Part shown: piece by piece, positions 52,083-59,442 of the stretch
Layout: each line of letters starts with the position of its first letter
How positions within the stretch are numbered: the stretch's first letter is position 1
Assembly (NCBI GenBank): GCA_963736695.1
Contig: CAVTPU010000001.1
Coordinates: 806,001 to 870,000 of the forward strand
DNA length: 64,000 nucleotides
Origin: CAVTPU01 sp963736695
GTDB lineage: Bacteria; Actinomycetota; Actinomycetes; Mycobacteriales; Micromonosporaceae
Direction of reading: 5' to 3'
Position numbers and translations under genes: made by a program
The notes under the pieces: model-generated
Told to the model about the DNA's origin: nothing
Databases searched by the model: none
Seen by the model: the letters and a program-made list of their open reading frames with translations, nothing else

Positions 52083-52556
52083 ATGTCCACCCAGCACGGT
52101 TACAACGTCGATCCCAATCAGTTGCGCGGCGTCGCGACACAGCTACGCGGCGACGCCGATCAGGTCGAGACCGTCCGCGGCAGAGTCGGTGGCGCGAGCG
52201 TCGCCGACACCGCCTTCGGCGCCTCACAGTCGAGCCCCGCGGCCGCGGCGGCGTGGAAGGACGCGATCGCCTGGGTTGATCGACGCCTGACCGGCACCAA
52301 GACCTATCTCACGAAGGCGGCCGAGGGACTCGTCACGGTCGCCGACCGCTATCAGCAGGCCGACCAGGAGATCGCCCAGGCGATCGGCGCTCTGCACAAG
52401 GGCAGTCGCGGGTCGGCGGTGCGCCAACTGCAACAGGACCTTAAGACCGCCGGCTACAACCCCGGCACGGTCGACGGTGTCTACGGTGGAAAGACCCAGG
52501 ACGCCGTCGACGCCTACCTGGCCGATCACGGGATGACGGCACAGCCGGCCCACTGA
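52083..52556 (+). CDS. ESX/WXG100-like protein fused to a peptidoglycan-binding domain
   Basis: The 157-residue protein has two parts. Residues 1-105 resemble an ESX/WXG-type helical hairpin (VDPNQLRGVATQLRGDADQ, AAAAAWKDAIAWVDRRLTG). Residues 106-150 are a PG_binding_1 domain (KGSRGSAVRQLQQDLKTAGY, VDGVYGGKTQDAVDAY). No signal peptide is seen, as in ESX substrates, which leave by type VII secretion. The gene has GGAAGG upstream of ATG 52083 and stands alone. This fusion would place a type VII-type protein at the cell wall. Confidence 0.7.
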   Translation: MSTQHGYNVDPNQLRGVATQLRGDADQVETVRGRVGGASVADTAFGASQSSPAAAAAWKDAIAWVDRRLTGTKTYLTKAAEGLVTVADRYQQADQEIAQAIGALHKGSRGSAVRQLQQDLKTAGYNPGTVDGVYGGKTQDAVDAYLADHGMTAQPAH

Positions 52557-52633
52557 AACCACAACATAAGACCACCCATGTGTACGCGGTGGGCGCGGAG
52601 GCTATGTCTCGGCGCCCACCAACGGCTGATGGC

Positions 52634-53650
52634 TCACCTCAGGGTCGCGGCTAGGCGCTCGAGCCACTCGGCGGCGTCGCCTCGCACCCACGGGTGCTCG
52701 TGCTGAAACGACTCCCATTCGACACGCCACGTGCGCACCATATCGGGCACGAGCACACCCCGGTCGTCGAGACGGTCCAGCGTCGCCCGCCGAACGCGTC
52801 GAGACATTCCGGTTCCGACCAGCTCGGCGAGCAGCACCGCGTCATAGAGGTCCTTTCCCGCAGAAATTCCCTTGGTCAGTTGATCGTCGCCGAGCCATCG
52901 AAGCTTCCACGCGAGCGAGACGAAGGGATTCGCGGCCCACACGGTCACCGGCGGTCGTCCGGCACCACCCGGCACGGTGGCGAGCACCGGGGGTTCGGGC
53001 AGAGTCTCGTCATAGGCAAAGTCGGTCTGCAGCGTGCCGGAGAGCCCGTCGGCGGCGCGCCATGGAAAGACAAGTCGCACGCCGCCCGCCACGTCATAGT
53101 CACCTCCCAGGTCGGTTCTTCGCACGGCGGCGGCGTCGAGGATCGTCCCGTCGGCCGCCTGCGGCGACGCCCGCACGAGGTCGATCACGTCGTCGACCTC
53201 GCGAAACTCCGTCAACCGCTGGTTTCCCTCCGACCGCCACTGCCTGGACTCCTCCTCCGACAGCCAATGCAGGCCCTCCGGCGGGAGCAACGGATGCATC
53301 CCACCGGTGTCGAAGTCCTCGAACGTCCACATCTGACCCCGGCCGGCGCCGTGGGCGATCTCCGGCCAGATCTGGGCCTGGTCGATCCGGTCAAGATATG
53401 GGTACGGGTCGAGGTCATCGCGGGCCACGACCTGATCCGACCGCACCACCCAGTCGATGTCGACGGGTTCGCGCGCACGGTCCCCGACCCACGCGAGCAT
53501 GCCCACACTGCCCCGCAACACCAGGCTCACATGGCAGTGTGGAGAGCCTGCGACCAGGGCGAGCACGTGATCGAGCGCGGCACGATGAGCTGCTCGGCAC
53601 CGGGCGTCGTCACGGGAGTCATCGGTCGATAGCGGGACGGTCGAGGGCAT
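52634..53650 (-). CDS. Nucleotidyltransferase-fold protein (AbiEii/DUF1814-like)
   Basis: About 338 residues. The nucleotidyltransferase start motif is present: LVLRGSVGMLAWVGDRARE followed by PVDIDWVV, i.e. G-S-x-n-D-x-D. Later AANPFVSLAWKLRWL and KDLYDAVLLAELV fit the AbiEii-like (DUF1814) pattern with a Lys/Asp pair. The AbiEii family includes toxins of type IV toxin-antitoxin and abortive-infection systems, but no AbiEi antitoxin gene is adjacent. The start may be ATG at 53650 or 53659. It overlaps the end of the upstream membrane protein gene. Confidence 0.65.
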   Translation of the reverse strand: MPSTVPLSTDDSRDDARCRAAHRAALDHVLALVAGSPHCHVSLVLRGSVGMLAWVGDRAREPVDIDWVVRSDQVVARDDLDPYPYLDRIDQAQIWPEIAHGAGRGQMWTFEDFDTGGMHPLLPPEGLHWLSEEESRQWRSEGNQRLTEFREVDDVIDLVRASPQAADGTILDAAAVRRTDLGGDYDVAGGVRLVFPWRAADGLSGTLQTDFAYDETLPEPPVLATVPGGAGRPPVTVWAANPFVSLAWKLRWLGDDQLTKGISAGKDLYDAVLLAELVGTGMSRRVRRATLDRLDDRGVLVPDMVRTWRVEWESFQHEHPWVRGDAAEWLERLAATLR

Positions 53651-54461
53651 GTCGGCCATTATGGCGCGACGCGTGTCCACAGTCGATAGCGCCCGACAGC
53701 TCAGCCCACAGACGGTCATATTCGGCGCGGGTTCCGATGGCCGCCCGCCGGTCGGGCCGCTCGACATAGTGCCTGATTGCCCCGGCGAGAAAGCTGGCGC
53801 GAGAAGCCACTAAAAAGAGGTTCATCTCCATTCGCCGCGAACTCGCGATCAATCCACGTCGGACAATCAGCTCGGGTCGATCGACAGCCAGCGTCAGGGT
53901 GAACCCGCGAGACCCGATTCGGGGCAGCCCGGGCCCAAGCGCCTCCCACGCGGTCGTGCGACGCCCCAACCCTGAGAGCTCGGTGATTCCGTGTGGTGTG
54001 AGCTCGACGCGTGGCATCCCTCGGAGCGCGGCGGCAACCAGCGTCGACGCGAACGCGATGCCGACGAACACAGCCATCGATCCAACCTTCGCCAGTTGGT
54101 CGATCACCGTGTGCGCCGCCGGCTCCCCGGCGGCGCCGAGCCACGAGGCGATGGCCTTGCCTCCGAGAACCCCGAACATCAAAATCTGCCCCACGACAAG
54201 GTGGACGGCGTCACGGCTGAGTGGAGCGATAAACCCATGACCTTCGCGCACGACGAAGGCCGCCATGCGGGAGCGCCGCTGCGACAACGCCGTGAAGACA
54301 ATCGACGCCCCGAGGAACAACAAGGACACGAGCACGACAAGCCCCCGCGCCCAATGGCCTCTCGGGTCGACCAACGCCCCGACGGTGCCCCACCCGACCG
54401 CCAACAGCAGCGCACCGACAATCAGCCGGCGTGAGGCGGCTTCGTCCTGAATGTCGGCCAC
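53619..54461 (-). CDS. Membrane protein, unknown
   Basis: The 280-residue protein has about four helices in its first 150 residues (LIVGALLLAVGWGTVGALV, GLVVLVSLLFLGASIVFTAL, MAVFVGIAFASTLVAAALRG), then a cytoplasmic domain of about 110 residues with VELTPHGITELSGLGRR and GFTLTLAVDRPELIVRRGL, resembling PH-like membrane proteins (DUF-type). No specific function. ATG at 54461. Confidence 0.6.
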   Translation of the reverse strand: MADIQDEAASRRLIVGALLLAVGWGTVGALVDPRGHWARGLVVLVSLLFLGASIVFTALSQRRSRMAAFVVREGHGFIAPLSRDAVHLVVGQILMFGVLGGKAIASWLGAAGEPAAHTVIDQLAKVGSMAVFVGIAFASTLVAAALRGMPRVELTPHGITELSGLGRRTTAWEALGPGLPRIGSRGFTLTLAVDRPELIVRRGLIASSRRMEMNLFLVASRASFLAGAIRHYVERPDRRAAIGTRAEYDRLWAELSGAIDCGHASRHNGRHALDRPAIDR

Positions 54462-54495
54462 GTCCCGTCCTCTCGTCCGCCCCGCGTTGGTCGAC

Positions 54496-55293
54496 CTACG
54501 ACGTGAACTGCCGGTCGATGATCGCGATCAGTGCGGCGTGGGTTTCGTCGTCCGCAGCGGCCACCAGCCCACCGATCCCCGTGTGGAGTGGTTGCCCCCG
54601 AAGTCCCGTGACCACACAGCCGGCCGTGCGGCACAACGCGATGCCGCTGGAGAAGTGGACGCTGTCCCGAAGGTCGCCGTCGGTCACATATGCGGCGTGC
54701 CGACCGGCCGCGACCCACGCGAGCGCCAGGGTCGTGGAGACGACCCGGGGGCGAAAGGCCGCCGCAAAGGCCGGGCTTGCGATCATCCGAAAGGCGTGAA
54801 GGTCGTGGGGATCGGGGTGCGGGCTGTCGAGGTTGACGTCGACCAGCCGGGTCACGGCCGACGGGGCGAGCGGACTGTCCCGGCCGTCGTGGCGAACCCG
54901 CGCGGTGTGACCGTCGGTCCAGAAGACTTCGCCGGCGAACGGGTCGGCGGAGGCGGCCGCGGTGATGTCGCCCCGATCACGCAACGCCACGTTGACTGCG
55001 ACCAGCGGTGTGCGGGCGGCGAAGTTCGCCGTGCCGCAGAGGGGATCGATGAGCCAGGCGCGGTCGGCTGACTCGCTGCCCGACACTCCAAGTTCCTCGC
55101 CGTGATAGGCGTCGTGCGGCCGGTGTGCCCGAAGCACCTCGAGGATCGCCTTCTCGGCGTCGATATCGGCGTCGGTCGCGAAGTCCAGTGCCGCCTTGTC
55201 GATTCGCGCGAGTGACCCGCCGTATCGGGCACGGGCGACCACGGCTCCCGCTTCTGCGGCCGCGACCGCCACTTCCGCGTCGGACAGTGTCAT
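54496..55293 (-). CDS. Divergent inositol-monophosphatase family protein
   Basis: The 265-residue protein has the IMPase fold: FATDADIDAEKAILEVLR, YHGEELG (GEE), WLIDPLCGTANFAART and LRDSVHFSSGIALCRTAG. Compared with the standard DPIDGT motif the second Asp is Cys, and the WDxAAG motif is RDSVHFSSG. I recall this DPLCGT variant from other actinobacteria, so it may be a subfamily with another metal site or substrate. ATG at 55293. Confidence 0.75.
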   Translation of the reverse strand: MTLSDAEVAVAAAEAGAVVARARYGGSLARIDKAALDFATDADIDAEKAILEVLRAHRPHDAYHGEELGVSGSESADRAWLIDPLCGTANFAARTPLVAVNVALRDRGDITAAASADPFAGEVFWTDGHTARVRHDGRDSPLAPSAVTRLVDVNLDSPHPDPHDLHAFRMIASPAFAAAFRPRVVSTTLALAWVAAGRHAAYVTDGDLRDSVHFSSGIALCRTAGCVVTGLRGQPLHTGIGGLVAAADDETHAALIAIIDRQFTS

Positions 55294-55532
55294 GCGGCGA
55301 CTATAACCACGAACCGTTGGGCGTTGTTCTCGCGGAAACATCGCCGTCTCTGACCCCACGTACGCCGTACCCGTCGAACACGACGAGATCGGGTGGAACC
55401 CGGCCTCCGACGACTATCGGCCGCCCACCGAGGCCGAGCGAGAGCACGCGTGTCGCGCGGGAACGACCGGACCGAGATATGGTCCGATCGACGCCCATCG
55501 CATGGCATCGCGCTATTTCTCAAGAAAGATCC

Positions 55533-56045
55533 ATGAGGTACGCCGAAAGCAGCATGATCTCTACGATCCAGACATCTCCCGGAACTCCGTTGGCCGGCAA
55601 GCTGCTCTACCGTGCCGGCGAATATAGCTTCGCGTACGAGGTGCTGGACCCCGAAGAACTCGAGCGGCGGGTAGGTAGCGAGGGAGTTACCAGCCTCGTA
55701 GTCGATACTTTACGCCTTGAGATTGGTGTCGAGACTGGCGAGCTACTATTCGCATGGGGTTATCTTCCTGAAAAGTCATGGGACGGGCTGGAACTGCCTC
55801 ATCCCATATTGAGGCCAGGCATGATACGTCTTGAAGAGCGGAACAATCTTGAGCCAGGCATTAGCCTTTCATTGTCCCGGAATAGCAAATGGCGTGTTGA
55901 ATTCGACTCCCGACAAGGATGGTTGAGGATCGCGAGGCATGACTTCGAAGACGAATCTGCGATCCAGATAGCTGACGATGTCGCCATCGGAGTGTGGCGA
56001 GGGTCTATCGCGGCGATTTGGCTCCGTCCGACATTTGTTGGCTAG
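55533..56045 (+). CDS. Hypothetical protein in a lower-GC pocket
   Basis: The 170-residue protein is not recognised. It is rich in strands (KLLYRAGEYSFAYEVLD, GVTSLVVDTLRLEIGVETGE, EFDSRQGWLRIARHDFED) with no signal or helix, like a small beta-rich immunity-type or structural protein. Codon use is less GC-rich than in its surroundings. It precedes the DUF6984-like gene by four bases, so the two are likely co-expressed. Confidence 0.5.
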   Translation: MRYAESSMISTIQTSPGTPLAGKLLYRAGEYSFAYEVLDPEELERRVGSEGVTSLVVDTLRLEIGVETGELLFAWGYLPEKSWDGLELPHPILRPGMIRLEERNNLEPGISLSLSRNSKWRVEFDSRQGWLRIARHDFEDESAIQIADDVAIGVWRGSIAAIWLRPTFVG

Positions 56046-56049
56046 TCAC

Positions 56050-56442
56050 ATGCCTGACGAGCTCGTGCGAAGCGCCGGAGCCCAGTCAAAACGTCCGCTG
56101 ACTGCCGGCGAACACAACCTCCTTGTTGCGATTTTCAGTCTAGATTTTCCCGGTTCTCGTGAACTTCGAAACCAACTCGGTGCCGCTTTCGTGATCAGAA
56201 ACTGGTCAGGAGCATCGCCAAGTATCGACATAGGCGTCCCAGTAGACGCGCCTCGCGCGCCAGTTGGCGACGGCGTACTGCCAATCAACATTGACGTGCA
56301 TAACTCACTGGGCGACTATGTCGGCGAACTCATTATTTGGATCTCGAACGGAGCCCTCGCGGCCGTAGAATATGCGTGGATAACAGACGACGCACCCACC
56401 GAGCTTCCTTCATTCGGCAACGTGACTGTGAAGCGACAGTAG
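56050..56442 (+). CDS. DUF6984-like small protein
   Basis: The 130-residue protein has RPLTAGEHNLLVAIFSLDF and PGSRELRNQLGAAFV, then GASPSIDIGVPVDAPRAP and ISNGALAAVEYAW, a pattern I recognise loosely from DUF6984-type proteins seen near polymorphic toxins and other small genes. No activity is known. ATG at 56050 is chosen because an upstream in-frame start lies within the previous gene. Confidence 0.5.
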   Translation: MPDELVRSAGAQSKRPLTAGEHNLLVAIFSLDFPGSRELRNQLGAAFVIRNWSGASPSIDIGVPVDAPRAPVGDGVLPINIDVHNSLGDYVGELIIWISNGALAAVEYAWITDDAPTELPSFGNVTVKRQ

Positions 56443-56547
56443 TTCCTACCTGCCTGCCTCGCACAAACCATCTCCCCTGCCACTGGCGCCGAGTAGGCGA
56501 GGCGGGCGCGGGACGAACCATTCGTCACCGCGGCCTTCGTCCGGGGA

Positions 56548-56721
56548 TCAGGACTTAGGCGATCTCGCACGCCTGCCCTCCAACACCGCAAGCAGAGCGA
56601 AAACGAGCGCACCTGCCCCCACACCCATACCTTCTCGCACGTCGCGGAAGGCGGATATCACCGCAGCGACAGCGCCTGTGGTGGCGGCAATCCACAGGAG
56701 AACACCCGTAGTTGGCTTCAC
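56548..56721 (-). CDS. Small two-helix membrane protein
   Basis: A 57-residue product starting GTG at 56721 with GGAGG six bases upstream. It has two hydrophobic segments (VLLWIAATTGAVAAVISAF and VGAGALVFALLAVLEG) and a basic tail. No family recognised. Confidence 0.5.
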   Translation of the reverse strand: MKPTTGVLLWIAATTGAVAAVISAFRDVREGMGVGAGALVFALLAVLEGRRARSPKS

Positions 56722-56755
56722 TTTCGCCTCCAGATATCCAGATAGTTAGGTAATT

Positions 56756-56911
56756 ATGGACCGACACATGCGCCACCTGACACGCACACATCGCACGGAG
56801 AGAGATCTGATCCGAGACCTCCGTCCGGATCTTTTCGAGTGGCAGGCGGCATTGGTGCGGTGGGAGGAGAAGTGGGGGCGCCAGCACCCATACCGTGAGC
56901 GCCTATTCTGA
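56756..56911 (+). CDS. Possible 51-residue charged protein
   Basis: An ATG frame encodes a charged peptide (RTERDLIRDLRPDLFEWQAA) that ends five bases before the GTG of the next gene. The ribosome site is weak, and no similarity is known. It may be a coupled leader. Confidence 0.3.
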   Translation: MDRHMRHLTRTHRTERDLIRDLRPDLFEWQAALVRWEEKWGRQHPYRERLF

Positions 56912-56916
56912 TCCGC

Positions 56917-57993
56917 GTGGCCGGACTCGACACCATCAGGATGCGTATCGCCGACGCGGCGCGAGACGGTGAGCGAATCACGCTTCTCGCAGGCTATCTC
57001 AGGCCTTGGCCATTTCCCGCGAGCGCCGTGGCCGAAGACTGGGACGAGTCGGACTGGTCGAAGCCGTATGACGACAGTCGGCTCTTGGATCTCATGTCCG
57101 ATGATGATGTCGACTGGGTCATCGACAACGACCGCGTTCTCGTTCACGCGAACGGCGTCTGGAGCAAGCAGCCACTCCCCTTCGCCGGTCGAATGGTGGC
57201 GACGGTCGATCATGTCCTGAGCCAGTCGGGCGAGGCGTTCGCCGTTCGTGATGGCGGGCAGTGGCGGAGCGTTGCGATTCTGCATCCCCGTGGCGTTGGC
57301 CTGTGTCACGTCGTCTCGCATGGAGGTCGACTGTTCGGCGTGACCGGGCTTCGCGCCCGGGATCAAGTGTGTGAACTCATTCGTGAGGCCGACGGTTTTC
57401 GCTGTGTGCCGTTCGGCACGGTGTCGGCCGGCCCAGTGTCGGCCGTCCCGGGAGGCGTCATCCGCGTCGCCGCATTGTCGGACGGATCGCTCGTGGTCGG
57501 CGGCAGCGGTCTCTATGTCGCGTCACCCGGCGACGACAGCTGGACCGTCCTTCGGCGCTTCGCCACCCGACGTGAGCTGCCCGCCGCGACGCCGTCACGA
57601 TCGCGTCCGCGGCTCGAATCGGTGGTGTGCGTCGCTGTCACCTCCGACGACGAGATCCTGGCAACCACCTCCGAGGGCACCATTCTCGCCGGTACTCGCG
57701 ACGGCGTGGCCGAGATCGGCTCGGTGCGCGGACCGTTCGGGCCCGCCGACCCAGTTCTTTCGGTCGTGCGGTTCCTCGGCTCGGTCTTCGTCTCGACCGC
57801 GTGGGAGATATATCGGGAGACGGCCGACGGGTTCGTGCCGGTCAAGGTCCCGGCGCCAACCCACGAGTTCGGACCGACCCACGGCACACTATCCATCGTG
57901 GACGGTCGATTGTGGCTCGCTGGAACCTATTGCCTACAGTCGACAGACGACGGGATTCGATGGTCCTCCGTGTCGATCCGACCCGCTGCCTGA
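56917..57993 (+). CDS. Beta-propeller-like protein, unknown
   Basis: The 358-residue protein has repeated strand-rich segments such as RVLVHANGVWSKQPLPFAG, GSLVVGGSGLYVASPGDDSW, GTILAGTRDGVAEIGSV and GRLWLAGTYCLQSTDDGIRW, resembling a BNR/WD-type propeller. No signal peptide is present, and no catalytic motif is visible. GTG at 56917. It stands before tRNA-Val, converging with ahpE. Confidence 0.55.
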   Translation: MAGLDTIRMRIADAARDGERITLLAGYLRPWPFPASAVAEDWDESDWSKPYDDSRLLDLMSDDDVDWVIDNDRVLVHANGVWSKQPLPFAGRMVATVDHVLSQSGEAFAVRDGGQWRSVAILHPRGVGLCHVVSHGGRLFGVTGLRARDQVCELIREADGFRCVPFGTVSAGPVSAVPGGVIRVAALSDGSLVVGGSGLYVASPGDDSWTVLRRFATRRELPAATPSRSRPRLESVVCVAVTSDDEILATTSEGTILAGTRDGVAEIGSVRGPFGPADPVLSVVRFLGSVFVSTAWEIYRETADGFVPVKVPAPTHEFGPTHGTLSIVDGRLWLAGTYCLQSTDDGIRWSSVSIRPAA

Positions 57994-58023
57994 CGAGCCA
58001 GAAGCCCACGGGGTCACACGCGG

Positions 58024-58095
58024 TGGGCGCGGCAGGTCTCGAACCTGCGACCGCTCGCTTGTAAGGCGAGAGCTCTACCACTGAGCTACGCGCCC
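58024..58095 (-). tRNA. tRNA-Val (anticodon TAC)
   Basis: The minus strand folds as a cloverleaf: acceptor GGGCGCG with CGCGCCC, D arm GCTCAGTGGTAGAGC, anticodon stem CTCGC/GCGAG with loop CTTACAA (anticodon UAC, Val), T arm GCAGGTTCGAGACCTGC. CCA is not encoded. Length 72. Confidence 0.95.
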
Positions 58096-58212
58096 GGAAA
58101 CCTGTGGCCACTGCGCACCCCGCGACGAAAACGACGGGGGTGAGCCACGCTGTGGTTGCCGGCGGCGCACAGCGTACCGCATGGGTTTGGGTTTCCCGGT
58201 GGTTGTGTTGTG

Positions 58213-58671
58213 TCAGAGGGCGGCGAGCGCGGCCCGCCACGCGTTCTGATCACGGGCCTCGCCGGGGCCGTTGCATTCGGCGAATCGCACGATGCCCGCC
58301 ATGTCGATGATGAAGGTGCCGCGGTTGGCGAACCCCTTCTCGGCGTCGAAGACGTCATATGCCTGGGCGACGGCGCCGTGCGGCCAGAAGTCTGCGAGCA
58401 GCGGGAACTGGTAGTTTTCCCGCTCGGCCCACACCTTGTGACTAAACGGCGAGTCGACGCTGACCGCGAGCACCTGGGTGGTGTCGTTGACGAAGTCGCC
58501 GAGGTTGTCCCGCACGGAGCAGAGTTCGCCCTGGCACGTGCCGGTGAAGGCGAGTGGATAGAACACGATCATCACGTTTTTGTCACCGCGGAAGTCCGAA
58601 AGTCGGATCTCCTGGTTGTTCTGGTCTTTCAGGACGAAGTCGGGCGCTTCGACGCCTACCTCGATCGCCAT
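58213..58671 (-). CDS. ahpE: AhpE-type peroxiredoxin
   Basis: The 152-residue protein resembles M. tuberculosis AhpE (Rv2238c): VFYPLAFTGTCQGELCSVRD, then FPLLADFWPHGAVAQAYDVF and FANRGTFIIDMAGIVRFAE. The peroxidatic Cys is residue 46 (P-x3-T-x2-C). In AhpE the position five residues later is Asp; here it is Cys51, the spacing of the resolving Cys in Bcp-type peroxiredoxins, so it may work as a two-Cys enzyme. It reduces peroxides and peroxynitrite. ATG at 58671 follows GAGGAG. It is next to the DUF3052 gene as in mycobacteria. Confidence 0.9.
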   Translation of the reverse strand: MAIEVGVEAPDFVLKDQNNQEIRLSDFRGDKNVMIVFYPLAFTGTCQGELCSVRDNLGDFVNDTTQVLAVSVDSPFSHKVWAERENYQFPLLADFWPHGAVAQAYDVFDAEKGFANRGTFIIDMAGIVRFAECNGPGEARDQNAWRAALAAL

Positions 58672-58859
58672 CTGCTCTCCTCGCGAAATCTGTCCGGCGT
58701 CGACCGCGACGGCATCGACGGTCGACTGAGGCAACCCTACGTCGATGGCGGGGCGGACGCGCGCAGCGGCGGGCGACACGCGGTGTGGGGCACCGTGGAC
58801 GTGTGGCATCTAGCCCCGGCCCGAGTGGGCCGGGGCGATGCGTCCGACTTTTCCGGGCC

Positions 58860-59294
58860 TCAGCGTTTGCTGCGCGACGCCCGGGGTGCCACCAGCCGGG
58901 CTCCGCTCCAGTCCCGGCCCGCGCTCACCGTCGATGTCTGTGCCAGGCCGGCCGTCGGCGCCGATTCGGTGATCTCGCTCGGTTCGACGTGTCCGTCCCG
59001 ACCCGCTTTGGGGGTGAGCAGCCACACCACGCCGTTGTCGGCGAGCGGCCCCAACGCGTCGACGAGTGTGTCGACCAGGTCGCCGTCACCGTCGCGCCAC
59101 CACAGCAGCACGACGTCGACCACCTCGTCGGTGTCCTCGTCGACGAACTCCCCGATCCGGTCCGTCAGGCGGTCGCGGAGCTCCTCGTCGACGTCGTCGT
59201 CGTACCCGATCTCCATCACGACCATGCCCGACTCGATCCCGAGCCGGTCCGCCGGACTGCGTACGCCGTCGGCCTGGCCCGCGGTCGCGCTCAC
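58860..59294 (-). CDS. DUF3052 protein
   Basis: The 144-residue acidic protein (DDDVDEELRDRLTDRIGEF, VVDVVLLWWRDGDGD) has a DUF3052 pattern: ADRLGIESGMVVMEIGYDDD at the start and PLADNGVVWLLTPKAGRDG later. Its homologue Rv2239c also stands between ahpE and the aceE region. It is annotated only as conserved. GTG at 59294 with GGAGGG upstream. Confidence 0.82.
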   Translation of the reverse strand: MSATAGQADGVRSPADRLGIESGMVVMEIGYDDDVDEELRDRLTDRIGEFVDEDTDEVVDVVLLWWRDGDGDLVDTLVDALGPLADNGVVWLLTPKAGRDGHVEPSEITESAPTAGLAQTSTVSAGRDWSGARLVAPRASRSKR

Positions 59295-59442
59295 TGTTGA
59301 ATGCCCTCCTCGTTGTGGTGGTGCGTGGCTCCCGCCTCGCCGGACCTGCTGGTCGGCGCGTTGTGGGCGCACCCGGTTCCTGTATATCGGTGGTGGCACG
59401 TCGCACGCCGTGACGCACCGTCTTACCAGTGAAGATACGGCC

